Shown here in pieces: positions 1 through 8,812 of a stretch of 64,000 nt of DNA; within the stretch, counting starts at the first letter, position 1; each line of letters opens with the position of its first letter. The stretch comes from Erythrobacter crassostreae (GTDB taxonomy: Bacteria; Pseudomonadota; Alphaproteobacteria; Sphingomonadales; Sphingomonadaceae), in contig NZ_JAGSPC010000001.1 in assembly GCF_019204045.1 (NCBI RefSeq), positions 1,612,001 to 1,676,000 on the forward strand, given 5' to 3'. The notes under the pieces are model-generated. The model searched no databases. It saw nothing but the letters and a program-made list of their open reading frames with translations, and was not told the origin of the DNA. The position numbers were made by a program, and so were the translations under genes.

Positions 1-2
1 TG

Positions 3-2249
3 CAATTCTCGGCTCTGCCAAGTCAGACGATCCGGCGTGTCTACGCTCATGGGATCATGGCGATCCTCGTTGCGTATCTGTATTTCAGCCATATCCCGAT
101 CGTTTGGTTGGTGGGCTGGCTTGCCGCGTTGGTTTTGATCAACCTGCGCGGAACTCTGTTTGACCGGTCGCTGATAGACACCGATCGGCGGTCGGTTGAG
201 GCGGCCGAATACACTAGGCAAACAATCACTTCCGTGGTGTCTGGAATGCTGTGGTCGGTTCCGATCTTGTTTTTCGCCCCACTAGGGACGGATGCCGATA
301 TGGCGGCACTGCTTGTCATCACAGGCATGCTGGTGACCGGCGCGATAGTGTTTTACCCTGCCGCTCCGGCAAGCGTGGCAGCCTCTACCTTTATTCTCGG
401 CGCCGCCACGATCACTCATCTTGTGTTGTCAGAGCTATGGGTGCTGGCAGTGGCCAGTACGCTGTTCACGATCACAGCTTTGGTGGGTTCGATCACTGTT
501 GGCCGTACTTTCCTGCTTGCCCGCTTGGCAGAGAGCAATCTCGCTGAGAAGGAAGAGGTCGTGTCGCTGCTGCTGCGAGAGTTTGAAGAGAACGAAGCAG
601 ACTGGCTTTGGGAAGTGGACACCAACAGGCGGCTGCGTTCAGTCAGTCCGCGTTTTGCATTCGCTCTCGGCCTCCCTCAAGCCGCGGTCGAGGGGCAATC
701 GCTGATGCAGATGATCACGCAGCCTGATTGCGGGCCATCCGACTATGCGCCCAGCCTGAGAGAGCTTGCGGAAAGCCTTAAGGCGAGAGAGAATTTCTCA
801 AATCTGATCGTCAATGTCTACTTGAACGGACGCGAGCGTTGGTGGGAGCTTTCCGGCACACCCATGCGGGATGAACGCGGCCGGTTCATCGGTTTTCGCG
901 GCGTTGGTTCTGATGTGACTGAAAAGCGGGAATCGAGCGAGAAAATCGCCTATCTCGCGCGCTATGATACGCTTACATCCTTGCCAAACCGATTGCAGGT
1001 TCACGAAGCATTGGGTGACGCGCTGCGCTATGCAGAGAAGTGGCGAACTCGGTGTGCGTTGCTGATGGTGGATCTGGACCGGTTCAAAGCCGTCAACGAT
1101 TCTCTTGGACATATGACAGGCGACAAACTGCTCGCCCAGGTTTCAGCCCGCCTCAAAGCGATTCTTGGCGAGGGTCAGATGTGCGGCCGACTTGGCGGGG
1201 ATGAATTCGCGATCGTCGTCCGCGATGCCTCCGATGGCGACAAGATTGATCTCATCTCTCAGAAAGTCATTGCCGCTTTGTCAGAGCCGTATGAAGTCGA
1301 TCAGCATACCCTTTATGTGGGTGCCAGCGTCGGTTCCGCATTCGGACCGCGAGACGGTGACAGTGTCGAAAATCTCATGCGGAACGCCGACCTTGGACTT
1401 TACCGAGCAAAGGATAAGGGCGGCGGTGAACACTGCCGCTTTGAACCTGCTCTGCATGCAACGGCCGAGGAGCGCCGCAGGCTTGAGGCATCATTGCGCA
1501 CGGCCATTCATGGCGAGGAATTCGTGCTGCATTATCAGCCGGTCGTCGACGCGCGCAAAGAAACAATTGTCAGTTTTGAAGCACTGGTGCGTTGGAACAG
1601 TCCAGAGCACGGTTTCGTAAGCCCTGGGAAGTTTATCCCGCTGGCAGAAGATACCCGACTGATCGTTCCGATTGGCAAATGGGTTCTGGAGCAAGCGTGC
1701 CTCGAGGCGCGCAAATGGCCAGAGCACGTGAAGGTGAACGTCAACGTCTCGCCAGAGCAGCTGCTTGAGCCAGATTTTCATCAGGATGTGATCAAAGCGA
1801 TGGCGGCGAGCGGACTGCGCCCCGAACGGCTGGAGGTCGAGGTAACCGAAAGCATCTTTGTGCGCGATGCGGCAACGGCGCGAAACTCGCTTGAGAAGAT
1901 AATGGCGTTGGGCTGCTCGGTTGCGCTCGATGACTTTGGAACCGGTTATTCGTCACTCGGTTACCTGCGGACGCTAAGGTTCTCTACCATCAAAGTTGAC
2001 CGGACCTTTGTTCAAGGCGCTGCGCAAAATAGCAATGAAAGCCTGGCGATTATCAATGCTGTGGTCGCGATGGCGAAAAGTCTGAATATGACCACCACGG
2101 CGGAAGGCGTGGAAACAGCCGAGGAAGCAGAACTTATCCGCGAAATGGGCTGCGATAAGATCCAAGGGTTCTATTTTGGCAGGCCAATGATCAGCGACGA
2201 AGCGCGCCGCTTATTCAAACGCCATCCTTACGAGTTAAAGGTAGGCTAA
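3..2249 (+). CDS. PAS-GGDEF-EAL cyclic-di-GMP signalling protein, 5' partial
   Basis: Membrane-anchored protein predicted to make and/or break cyclic-di-GMP. Counting from the first ATG in the window (57), residues ~1-155 hold several hydrophobic segments, ~175-290 a PAS-type sensor (WLWEVD; FIGFRGVGSDVTEKR), ~300-470 a GGDEF domain with intact GGDEF at 380-384, and ~490-720 an EAL domain with EAL at 508-510 and DDFGTGYSS later. Both catalytic signatures look complete, so either activity is possible. The frame is open from base 3 to the ATG without a stop, so the real start probably lies outside the window. It converges on purQ. Confidence 0.9.
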   Translation, partial: QFSALPSQTIRRVYAHGIMAILVAYLYFSHIPIVWLVGWLAALVLINLRGTLFDRSLIDTDRRSVEAAEYTRQTITSVVSGMLWSVPILFFAPLGTDADMAALLVITGMLVTGAIVFYPAAPASVAASTFILGAATITHLVLSELWVLAVASTLFTITALVGSITVGRTFLLARLAESNLAEKEEVVSLLLREFEENEADWLWEVDTNRRLRSVSPRFAFALGLPQAAVEGQSLMQMITQPDCGPSDYAPSLRELAESLKARENFSNLIVNVYLNGRERWWELSGTPMRDERGRFIGFRGVGSDVTEKRESSEKIAYLARYDTLTSLPNRLQVHEALGDALRYAEKWRTRCALLMVDLDRFKAVNDSLGHMTGDKLLAQVSARLKAILGEGQMCGRLGGDEFAIVVRDASDGDKIDLISQKVIAALSEPYEVDQHTLYVGASVGSAFGPRDGDSVENLMRNADLGLYRAKDKGGGEHCRFEPALHATAEERRRLEASLRTAIHGEEFVLHYQPVVDARKETIVSFEALVRWNSPEHGFVSPGKFIPLAEDTRLIVPIGKWVLEQACLEARKWPEHVKVNVNVSPEQLLEPDFHQDVIKAMAASGLRPERLEVEVTESIFVRDAATARNSLEKIMALGCSVALDDFGTGYSSLGYLRTLRFSTIKVDRTFVQGAAQNSNESLAIINAVVAMAKSLNMTTTAEGVETAEEAELIREMGCDKIQGFYFGRPMISDEARRLFKRHPYELKVG

Positions 2250-2281
2250 ATCGCGTTTGTGGAGGTAAACCTCCGCTGCGA
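2250..2281. terminator. Stem-loop between convergent genes
   Basis: GTGGAGG-TAAA-CCTCCGC (one G-T pair) is framed by TCGC/GCGA and sits exactly between the stops of the GGDEF-EAL gene and purQ. It has no T-run, so it is a possible bidirectional terminator or RNA-stability hairpin rather than a textbook terminator. Confidence 0.5.
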
Positions 2282-2971
2282 TCAGGCGCTGACGAGAGCT
2301 TTGATCACGCTTTCGAAAACACGCCTACCGTCTTCTCCGCCCATCGCGTGATGCGAAGCGGGGGCGATAGCGCGTTCGGGATGGGGCATCATGCCCAGCA
2401 CCCGGCCATTTTCACTAAGGATACCGGCAATGTCGCGGCGCGATCCGTTGACTGCTTCTTCGTATCGGAATGCCACGCGGCCATCACCCTCAAGGCTGTC
2501 CAGTGTCGCTTCATCGGCGAAGTAGTTGCCATCGTGATGCGCCACAGGAATGCGGACGGTCTCACCCTCGCTATAAGCCTGAGTGAAGAGGGATGAGGTG
2601 TTCTCGACCTTCAGCGGAACGGTGCGGCAAACGAAGGTCTGTCCGGCATTGCGCATCAGCGCGCCGGGAAGCAGGCCGCTTTCGGTGAGGACCTGAAACC
2701 CGTTGCAAACGCCGAGGACGGGAACACCGCGTTCAGCAGCAGCAACGACCGCGCGCATGATCGGGCTTTTGGCGGCCATCGCGCCAGAACGCAGATAATC
2801 ACCGTAAGAAAATCCGCCGGGAAGGGCGATAAAGTCCAGACTGTCCGGCAAATCGGCGTCGCCGTGCCAGATGCGAACCGCAGCCTCTCCCGTAACGGCT
2901 TCCAACGCCACCGCCATGTCGCGGTCGCAATTAGAGCCGGGGAAAGTGATGACGCCAGCTTTGAAAGCCAT
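2282..2971 (-). CDS. purQ: Phosphoribosylformylglycinamidine synthase, glutaminase subunit PurQ
   Basis: Glutaminase subunit of FGAM synthase, supplying ammonia for step four of purine biosynthesis together with PurL and PurS. The 229-residue protein shows a class I glutamine amidotransferase: GSNCDRD near the N terminus, nucleophile Cys89 in GVCNGFQ, and the His/Glu segment MMPHPERA near the C terminus. Length is normal for the small-PurQ type that needs PurS. Its ATG overlaps the purS stop by one base (TGATG), so the pair is translationally coupled. purL is not in the window. Confidence 0.97.
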   Translation of the reverse strand: MAFKAGVITFPGSNCDRDMAVALEAVTGEAAVRIWHGDADLPDSLDFIALPGGFSYGDYLRSGAMAAKSPIMRAVVAAAERGVPVLGVCNGFQVLTESGLLPGALMRNAGQTFVCRTVPLKVENTSSLFTQAYSEGETVRIPVAHHDGNYFADEATLDSLEGDGRVAFRYEEAVNGSRRDIAGILSENGRVLGMMPHPERAIAPASHHAMGGEDGRRVFESVIKALVSA

Positions 2972-3222
2972 CAGGCTGTTTCCTTTTCGCCTTCTAGTTT
3001 TTCAATCGCGAAATCTTCAATCACCATATTGGCGAGCAGTTTTTCGCACATTGTGTTGAGCGTTTCGTCGGACGTGCCATCGACCACGTCCATCTCGATC
3101 ATCCTGCCGATGCGCACGTCGTCGACACCGTCAAAGCCCATTCCTTCGAGCGAGTGATGCACCGCGCGACCTTGCGGATCGAGCACACCGGGCTTGAGGC
3201 GGACGAGAATGCGGACTTTCAT
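2971..3222 (-). CDS. purS: Phosphoribosylformylglycinamidine synthase subunit PurS
   Basis: Small 83-residue subunit that bridges PurQ and PurL in the FGAM synthase complex. It begins [18 protein letters not shown], typical of PurS, and contains the [15 protein letters not shown] segment. It lies directly upstream of purQ with a one-base overlap. Its promoter must lie in the ~230-base spacer that also separates it from the M16 peptidase stop. Confidence 0.96.
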   Translation of the reverse strand: MKVRILVRLKPGVLDPQGRAVHHSLEGMGFDGVDDVRIGRMIEMDVVDGTSDETLNTMCEKLLANMVIEDFAIEKLEGEKETA

Positions 3223-3273
3223 GGGCGATTCCTGCTGAACGAAGCTGTGACTTTGGTCGTCCCTATAGCGTAC

Positions 3274-3558
3274 ATGCGGTACCGCGCAATCGCGCGCCGC
3301 ACCTTGCCCACGGTCCGGAAACGCCGCGTGTTTGCCTTTTGCGCAGTTTGGATTATTGCCAGTCTTCTAATCAGCCTCGGGATCGTACTGAGTTTGAATT
3401 GGATCTGGGGCTGGCAGGAGGCGAACTGTCAGCCCTTTTTCAATTGTGCTGACTATTCGGCCTCTTCGCTTTCGCTGGCCGCGCGGGCGTTTTCACCGGG
3501 CAAGACCTGGATTTCCACAGACACCGCCGGATCGAGATATTGCAGCGCTTCCGCTTGA
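3274..3558 (+). CDS. Possible small single-pass membrane protein
   Basis: A 94-codon ATG frame in the purS/M16 spacer. It has a basic N terminus (RRTLPTVRKRR) followed by a strongly hydrophobic stretch (FCAVWIIASLLISLGIVL) and two cysteines. The last ~106 bases run antisense through the M16 gene, and no clear ribosome-binding site is visible. The membrane-like composition is unlike a simple shadow frame, but I do not recognise a family, so this is a weak call. Confidence 0.28.
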   Translation: MRYRAIARRTLPTVRKRRVFAFCAVWIIASLLISLGIVLSLNWIWGWQEANCQPFFNCADYSASSLSLAARAFSPGKTWISTDTAGSRYCSASA

Positions 3559-6341
3559 ATGTCTTCCGGCGTGATCGCTTTCAGCAGATCAGGTGCATCA
3601 AACCAGCGCTGCAATCGTTCCGGTTCACTCTGCGCGCGCGCCGCCAATCCCATCCAGCCGCCAAGACCTTTGAGTGCGTTGGCGTAGGATTCAAGCACAG
3701 GCTTTCTGGCTCGCTCGACAAGGTCTTGCTCCACCGGAGCATCGCGCAGGTCGGCAATCAAGCCGAGTATCGCAGTTCGCGTCGCTTCGACCTCTGTCAC
3801 ATCGATAGATGCCGATATTGAGAACGTGCCGTAATCATCGTAAATCCGGCTGGTCGAGCTGCCAGCGGACGGCGAATAGGTTTGTCCCAATTCCTCGCGC
3901 AGGCGTTCAGTAAGTTCCAATCGAACCACACGCCCAAGGATCGATAGCCGCAATGCCTCGGCGAAATCCTTGTCATCAGTAGTAGGCCAGATCATCCGCA
4001 GCAGCGCCTGATCTGCTTCGCCTTCGTGTTCCAGGGTGGAGAGCCCGCGTGCGGCAGTGAAAGTTCGCTGACGAGCCTGTTCGCGCGGCATGAAATCAGC
4101 CTCACGTGCTGGCAAAGCGGCCAGCGTCGATGCGACGGATGCAATGGCCGCATCTTCATCAATGTCGCCCACCATCGCGATCTCAATCGCGCCGTTTTGG
4201 AGACGGTCGCTGATCGCGCTTTCCAGCTTGGCATAATCGAGCGCGAGATACGCTTCCTTTGGCTGGAGAGAGAACCGCGGATCACCATCCGAAAGCTTCG
4301 CCCCAATCGCCGTGCTGTATGCCCGGCCGGGAGTGGAAGTGAGCGTTTCAAAGAAGTTATCGATGCCCTTGCGGAACCGCTCTACGCCTTCGGCGCGGTA
4401 GCCCGGATCGGTCAGGATCGCGGCAAACACCTTCATCTGCAAATCAAGATCGCGCGCGGTCGTCGTGCTGCCCATGGTAAAGCCGTCGGCAGAGCTGCCG
4501 AACCCGGTCGAAACGCTGCGGCCGGCGAGCACAGTCTGCAATTCATCCACGCTATGCGCACCAAGACCGCCCGATGAAAGCGAATCTGCAAGATAGACCA
4601 GCAACGGATCGCCTTTGGTCCGCATCAGATCGCCGCCGTCCACGCGGACGGAAATGCGAATGCGATCTTCGCGAATGTCAGTCTTCTTAAGGTTGAGCTG
4701 GACGCCATTGGCAAAGGTGAGTTTGCGAATGCCAAGCTCTTCGTGAGTATCATCGGCGACCACGGCCCCAGCTTCGCCAAAGTCGCTATAGGCGAAGACA
4801 GCAGTGCCGGTATCCTCTGGCGCCGCGATGGGCAGAGCCATTCCATCATCAAAAGCCCTGCGCACGCCTTCCTCGCCGCCCTCTGGCGCGGTTCGGCCGG
4901 TGAAGCGGATCAATGGTTCATCGAGCGGGATAGCATGGTCCAGAACCGCCTTATGCACCGCTTCCGTCGTGATCGACGGTGCAAATGCCTCAAACTGTTC
5001 GAGCGAATAGGTGGGCGTAACGGGGACACGGTCGCCTGATACAAGGCCAAGAGCCTGTCCCATAAAATAGCCGTTGGAGAATGTACTGAAGCCGGAGACT
5101 GCGTTCTCGGCGGCAGTTCGGCTGCGTTTCAATTGCTCGTCCACTTCGGCGGTGGTGAAGCCGTATGTGAGGGCTTCATTCACCACCTGAACGGCGGCGA
5201 GCATGCCTTTTCGCCATTCGCCATCGACACTGCTGATCCCGATGCCTGTGCTGCGGGCGTCTTCGAATATGCTGCCAGTGCCATAGCTTGCGCCGCGATA
5301 CGGCGCGTCAGCCTCACGGGCGAGGCGGGCCAGACGGCGGTTGATAATCGCGTACCCGACCCCTCGAACAAATTGCTGTTTGCGGTTGGCAACATTGTCA
5401 GTCTCTTCGACCCAAGGGCCAAGGCGCGAAATCTGTACGCTCTCCGACAGCGCGGGATCAAGGTAGACATCCGTCAGCCCTTTTCGCGTAACGTCGATAG
5501 GCCCGGCTTCGGGTTCAACCGGTGCCGGTGCAGGTTTCCAGTCGGCGAATTTCGTACGGATCGCGGCTTCCATCACATCGACGGGGTAATCGCCAACAAT
5601 GACCACCACCGTGTTCGATGGCGTATAAATCCGCTCATAAAGGCCGCGCAACTGTTCTGCGGTCGCGGTCTCAAGGCTCTCAATCGTGCCAATCGGCAAC
5701 CGGTCGATATAGCGCGCGCCGGGGCTGCTGAATTCATAGCTGTCTTCGCGGTTGCGCTGGGCAAATCCAGCACGGTCGCGGCGTTCGGACAGTACCACGC
5801 CGCGTTCGCGATCCACAGCATCCTGAGCGATCGTAAGCTCGCTGGCGGTTTCCCGCATCAGCATGAGCGCGGTATCTAGCAAGGCCTCGTCATTGCGCGG
5901 CAGGTTCAGGATATAGGTGATCGCATTCATGCCGGTTGTCGCGTTGGTATCGGCGCCAAACGCCAGACCTTCACGTTCCAGCAGCTTGATCATCTCGCCT
6001 TCGGGGATGCCTTTCGACCCGTTGAAGGCCATATGTTCCAGGAAGTGGGAGAGGCCGCGTTCATCCTCATTCTCGTCGAGCGAGCCTGAGTCGATCCGCA
6101 TACGGACAACGGCGGTTCCTTCGGGGGTGCCGTTCTGCCGGATGATGTAGCGCATGCCATTGTCGAGCTGGCCGAAAGTGTAGCCGGGATCGAGTTCGAC
6201 ATCGCTTTCTTCAAACGCCCATGCGGGGTCATCGGAAACCTCGGCGGCTTCGGTTTCCTGCGCCGCAAGCGCAGATGTCAAAGCAAAATTGGGCAAAGCG
6301 AGCAAAAGCCCGGCAGCGAACACACGTGCAGTCGATTTCAT
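3453..6341 (-). CDS. Secreted M16 family zinc metallopeptidase (pitrilysin type, two-repeat)
   Basis: Periplasmic zinc protease of the pitrilysin/insulinase family. From ATG 6341 the product is 962 residues with a clear signal peptide (KSTARVF, hydrophobic core, ALAAQ). The inverted zinc motif HFLEH occupies residues 99-103 and the third ligand is Glu179, 76 residues later, as expected. The C-terminal half is the second, non-catalytic M16 repeat, ending in an acidic tail. An upstream in-frame start at 6407 exists but would bury the signal peptide. It is transcribed alone; substrate unknown. Confidence 0.93.
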   Translation of the reverse strand: MKSTARVFAAGLLLALPNFALTSALAAQETEAAEVSDDPAWAFEESDVELDPGYTFGQLDNGMRYIIRQNGTPEGTAVVRMRIDSGSLDENEDERGLSHFLEHMAFNGSKGIPEGEMIKLLEREGLAFGADTNATTGMNAITYILNLPRNDEALLDTALMLMRETASELTIAQDAVDRERGVVLSERRDRAGFAQRNREDSYEFSSPGARYIDRLPIGTIESLETATAEQLRGLYERIYTPSNTVVVIVGDYPVDVMEAAIRTKFADWKPAPAPVEPEAGPIDVTRKGLTDVYLDPALSESVQISRLGPWVEETDNVANRKQQFVRGVGYAIINRRLARLAREADAPYRGASYGTGSIFEDARSTGIGISSVDGEWRKGMLAAVQVVNEALTYGFTTAEVDEQLKRSRTAAENAVSGFSTFSNGYFMGQALGLVSGDRVPVTPTYSLEQFEAFAPSITTEAVHKAVLDHAIPLDEPLIRFTGRTAPEGGEEGVRRAFDDGMALPIAAPEDTGTAVFAYSDFGEAGAVVADDTHEELGIRKLTFANGVQLNLKKTDIREDRIRISVRVDGGDLMRTKGDPLLVYLADSLSSGGLGAHSVDELQTVLAGRSVSTGFGSSADGFTMGSTTTARDLDLQMKVFAAILTDPGYRAEGVERFRKGIDNFFETLTSTPGRAYSTAIGAKLSDGDPRFSLQPKEAYLALDYAKLESAISDRLQNGAIEIAMVGDIDEDAAIASVASTLAALPAREADFMPREQARQRTFTAARGLSTLEHEGEADQALLRMIWPTTDDKDFAEALRLSILGRVVRLELTERLREELGQTYSPSAGSSTSRIYDDYGTFSISASIDVTEVEATRTAILGLIADLRDAPVEQDLVERARKPVLESYANALKGLGGWMGLAARAQSEPERLQRWFDAPDLLKAITPEDIQAEALQYLDPAVSVEIQVLPGENARAASESEEAE

Positions 6342-6641
6342 ATTGTTTGGCAGTACCTTCTCATCCCCGTAAGGTGTGCAGCTTAACGCCTTAATCCACG
6401 CTGTCATTTGTTTGTTTGCGCCCTCAGGTGCCGGGCGCGGGCCATCCGGCCCGCTTGGCTACGCCGCATTGGCGGCGGCGCGCAGTCGCGCTTGCGGAAC
6501 CTATCGGTTCCGAAACAGTGCGGTCTTTAGAGGAAAACTGCGGAGCACGGCGCGAAGCGCCGCAAGGGCGCCCGCCCGCCTGCAGGCTTGTCAGGGCCGA
6601 GGAAATCGCACGCCGGATGGCGTGCGTAAAACCAATAAATC
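6342..6641. other. GC-rich intergenic spacer with several stem-loops
   Basis: About 300 bases between purC and the M16 gene with no convincing coding frame. It contains GCGGGCC-ATCC-GGCCCGC (6437-6454), CGGAACC-TATC-GGTTCCG (6495-6512), GGCGC-GAA-GCGCC near 6552, and CGCACGCC-GGAT-GGCGTGCG (6607-6626). Three of the four have 7-8 bp perfect stems with four-base loops. It must also hold the M16 promoter. Confidence 0.6.
6607..6626 (-). terminator. Probable purC terminator hairpin
   Basis: Perfect 8-bp stem CGCACGCC/GGCGTGCG with a four-base loop, 16 bases past the purC stop. On the purC strand it is followed by only a short ATTT run, so termination may be partial. Confidence 0.5.
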
Positions 6642-7451
6642 CTACTTCTTGGGGGTAGGCGCTGGCGTTCCGCGAAGGCGCGTGCGGTGGCTCGACAGGT
6701 CGAGCACTTCGCCCGGATTGCTGTCTTCATCGTGCAGCAAGCCGAGACGCCGCGCGACCTCACGGTAGGCTTCCTCCTCACCGCCCAAATCGCGGCGGAA
6801 GCGGTCTTTATCCAGCTTTTCGCCCGATTTCATGTCCCACAGACGGCAGCCATCCGGGCTGATCTCGTCAGCCAAGATGACGCGGCTGAAATCGCCATCG
6901 TACAAACGGCCAAATTCGAGTTTAAAATCGACCAGACGGATATCGATAGCGGCAAACATACCGCTCATGAAATCGTTGACGCGGATCGCCATGGAAGAAA
7001 TGTCGTGCATCTCTTCGTTGCTGGCCCATTGGAAACACGCAATGTGTTCTTCCGCGACGAGCGGGTCACCCAGCGCGTCGTCTTTGTAGCAATATTCGAT
7101 CAGCGTGTGCGGCAACGGCTCGCCTTCTTCCAGGCCAAGCCGTTTGCAGATCGAGCCTGCGGCGACATTGCGCACGATCACTTCGATCGGAATTATCTCC
7201 ACCTGACGCACCAATTGCTCGCGCATGTTGAGGCGGCGGATAAAGTGCGTCGGGATGCCGATATGCGACAGGCGGCTGAACACGTGTTCGCTGATGCGAT
7301 TGTTGATCACACCCTTGCCGTTGATTGTGCCTTTTTTCTCGGCGTTAAAGGCGGTGGCGTCATCCTTGAAATACTGGATGATCGTGCCTGGCTCAGGACC
7401 CTCATACAGGATCTTGGCTTTGCCTTCGTAAATCTGGCGGCGACGGGACAT
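6642..7451 (-). CDS. purC: SAICAR synthase PurC
   Basis: Phosphoribosylaminoimidazole-succinocarboxamide synthase, joining CAIR and aspartate with ATP in purine synthesis. The 269-residue protein starts [13 protein letters not shown], with the glycine/lysine ATP-binding start, and contains VRNVAAGS and the [11 protein letters not shown] segment typical of the family. A short C-terminal extension ends TPAPTPKK. The start at 7451 is chosen because AAGGGGG lies 7 bases upstream; the frame continues into the adjacent tRNA gene, so longer starts are artefactual. It is separated from tRNA-Phe by 24 bases and is probably co-transcribed with it. Confidence 0.96.
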   Translation of the reverse strand: MSRRRQIYEGKAKILYEGPEPGTIIQYFKDDATAFNAEKKGTINGKGVINNRISEHVFSRLSHIGIPTHFIRRLNMREQLVRQVEIIPIEVIVRNVAAGSICKRLGLEEGEPLPHTLIEYCYKDDALGDPLVAEEHIACFQWASNEEMHDISSMAIRVNDFMSGMFAAIDIRLVDFKLEFGRLYDGDFSRVILADEISPDGCRLWDMKSGEKLDKDRFRRDLGGEEEAYREVARRLGLLHDEDSNPGEVLDLSSHRTRLRGTPAPTPKK

Positions 7452-7475
7452 GTGTGAACCCCCTTGTTCAGCGAA

Positions 7476-7550
7476 TGGTGCCCGGGGGCGGATTTGAACC
7501 ACCGACACGCGGATTTTCAATCCGCTGCTCTACCCCTGAGCTACCCGGGC
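7476..7550 (-). tRNA. tRNA-Phe (anticodon GAA)
   Basis: The minus strand folds as a full cloverleaf: acceptor GCCCGGG/CCCGGGC, D arm GCTC/GAGC, anticodon stem GCGGA/TCCGC with loop TTGAAAA (anticodon GAA), T arm GGTGG/CCGCC with TTCAAAT, discriminator A and an encoded CCA (7476-7478). The mature tRNA is 75 nt including CCA. Confidence 0.97.
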
Positions 7551-7670
7551 ATTCGCTGCGGCGTCGATCTATCCTGAATCGGTCAGACCGGCGAGCAAAT
7601 GAGAGCGGGCCTATGGCGAACCCTCGCGCGCTTGGCAAGAGGAAATGGCCATAAACCTGCGGTTGTTTCT

Positions 7671-7859
7671 TCAGTCTTGCCTGTCCCAATCGGCGCTCGC
7701 AATTTCCTCGGGCGAGGCAGGGCGGGCAGGAACGGCGTAACCATCGCCAAACCACTTGGCGAGATCGCGGTCCTTGCAGCGCGTTGAGCAGAATGGTGTG
7801 TGCTCTTCGCTGCGCGGTTTTTTGCAGATGGGGCAGGGCTTTTGAGGCTTGGTCGTCAT
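7671..7859 (-). CDS. yacG: YacG-type zinc-binding protein (DNA gyrase inhibitor family)
   Basis: 62-residue zinc-finger protein of the DUF329/YacG family; the E. coli member binds GyrB and inhibits gyrase. Four zinc ligands are visible as C9-x2-C12 and C24-x3-C28, followed by the family signature KDRDLAKWF. Its ATG overlaps the stop of the RNase E/G-like gene (ATGA), and the maf-RNase-yacG order is common in alphaproteobacteria. Whether this homologue acts on gyrase is inference from the family. Confidence 0.92.
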   Translation of the reverse strand: MTTKPQKPCPICKKPRSEEHTPFCSTRCKDRDLAKWFGDGYAVPARPASPEEIASADWDRQD

Positions 7860-8812
7860 TGAGCGATTATCTGGGCCTGAGCGGCCTCTAGCGCAAGGGA
7901 TGGGTTCGTTTCAATCCGCACCTCTTTTCCTGTCCGCCGCGACAATTCGATCAGCCATTCCTCTTTGAGCTTGGCTTTCAGCGCGGGATGAACGGTCAAC
8001 AGCAGCACCCGTCCACTTCCCTCTGCCATCTCAGCGCGGCGCAGAGCCACGCGCGCGCAGGCACCAACACGCGAAGCCTCGAATCGGTGCAGCAATGATG
8101 GCCCTTCGAGCCGCGCGACCAATTGTACAAAGCCAAAGCCATTCATCGCGGTGCGTTCATGCGGCCAATTCGATAGAGCCGCTTCAAGTGCGGCATCGAC
8201 TTGTTTTCGGCCAAGCTTGTCCTGAATGGTTGGGAAATCGATCCCGATCGAGCCGCCGATATCGAACCATCTGAGCGCTTCAGCGATTGCGGGCACTGCT
8301 GCCAAGGCAAGTTCGCGCGGGCTGCCTGCGCCATCGATATCGATCAGGGTCATTGCGGGCGAGGTGCTGATAAGCAGCGATCCGCCGGAAAAGTCGATTT
8401 GGGCAGAGGATGCCGCGTCCCACACGTCTTCCCACATTCCGCAGGGAAAGCGTCTGACGGTTTCTCCTTGAGGCAAAGGATTTGTGGTCGGTTGTTCAGA
8501 ATCTTCTACGAACCGAGCCTGAGCCATTTTCAATCGCCCGCGCTCCGCTATGGGTGCGCGCGTGATTTGCAAAGCGAACTTTGCGCCTTCGGTTAGATCA
8601 GAAGGTAAGCGGTCAACCAAAACTTCGGTGCCATTTCCCAACACCGCTGTTCCGCGCCGCGATCCCGATGCTTTGGAGGCAAGGTTCGCACCGTCGATCT
8701 GGCCTGCAAAACACTCGCCGGGCCAGAAGAGTTTTGCACCGACAACCTGATCGTTCTCGATCAGCAAAGCGCGGCTTTCACCGATGCCTTCTTCGATCAG
8801 CCATTCAGCCAA
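7856..8812 (-). CDS. Short RNase E/G-like ribonuclease
   Basis: 318-residue relative of RNase E/G, shorter than the usual ~480-residue RNase G. It keeps an S1-like N-terminal part (residues ~20-90) and a DNase I-like core in which Asp158 (LIDID) and Asp192 (GIDF) match the metal-binding aspartates of RNase E. The central region is shortened and the zinc-link cysteines are not evident. It starts with TTG, overlaps the maf stop by 8 bases and overlaps yacG by 4 bases. Likely substrates are rRNA or tRNA precursors, but activity is inferred. Confidence 0.8.
   Translation of the reverse strand: MAEWLIEEGIGESRALLIENDQVVGAKLFWPGECFAGQIDGANLASKASGSRRGTAVLGNGTEVLVDRLPSDLTEGAKFALQITRAPIAERGRLKMAQARFVEDSEQPTTNPLPQGETVRRFPCGMWEDVWDAASSAQIDFSGGSLLISTSPAMTLIDIDGAGSPRELALAAVPAIAEALRWFDIGGSIGIDFPTIQDKLGRKQVDAALEAALSNWPHERTAMNGFGFVQLVARLEGPSLLHRFEASRVGACARVALRRAEMAEGSGRVLLLTVHPALKAKLKEEWLIELSRRTGKEVRIETNPSLALEAAQAQIIAQ

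Noticed and set aside
6687-7457. 256-codon plus-strand frame opposite purC
   Set aside because: Complete overlap with purC and no coding signature.
7452-7520. N-terminal extension of purC into the tRNA gene
   Set aside because: The extra residues are translated from tRNA-Phe; the ribosome-binding site belongs to ATG 7451.
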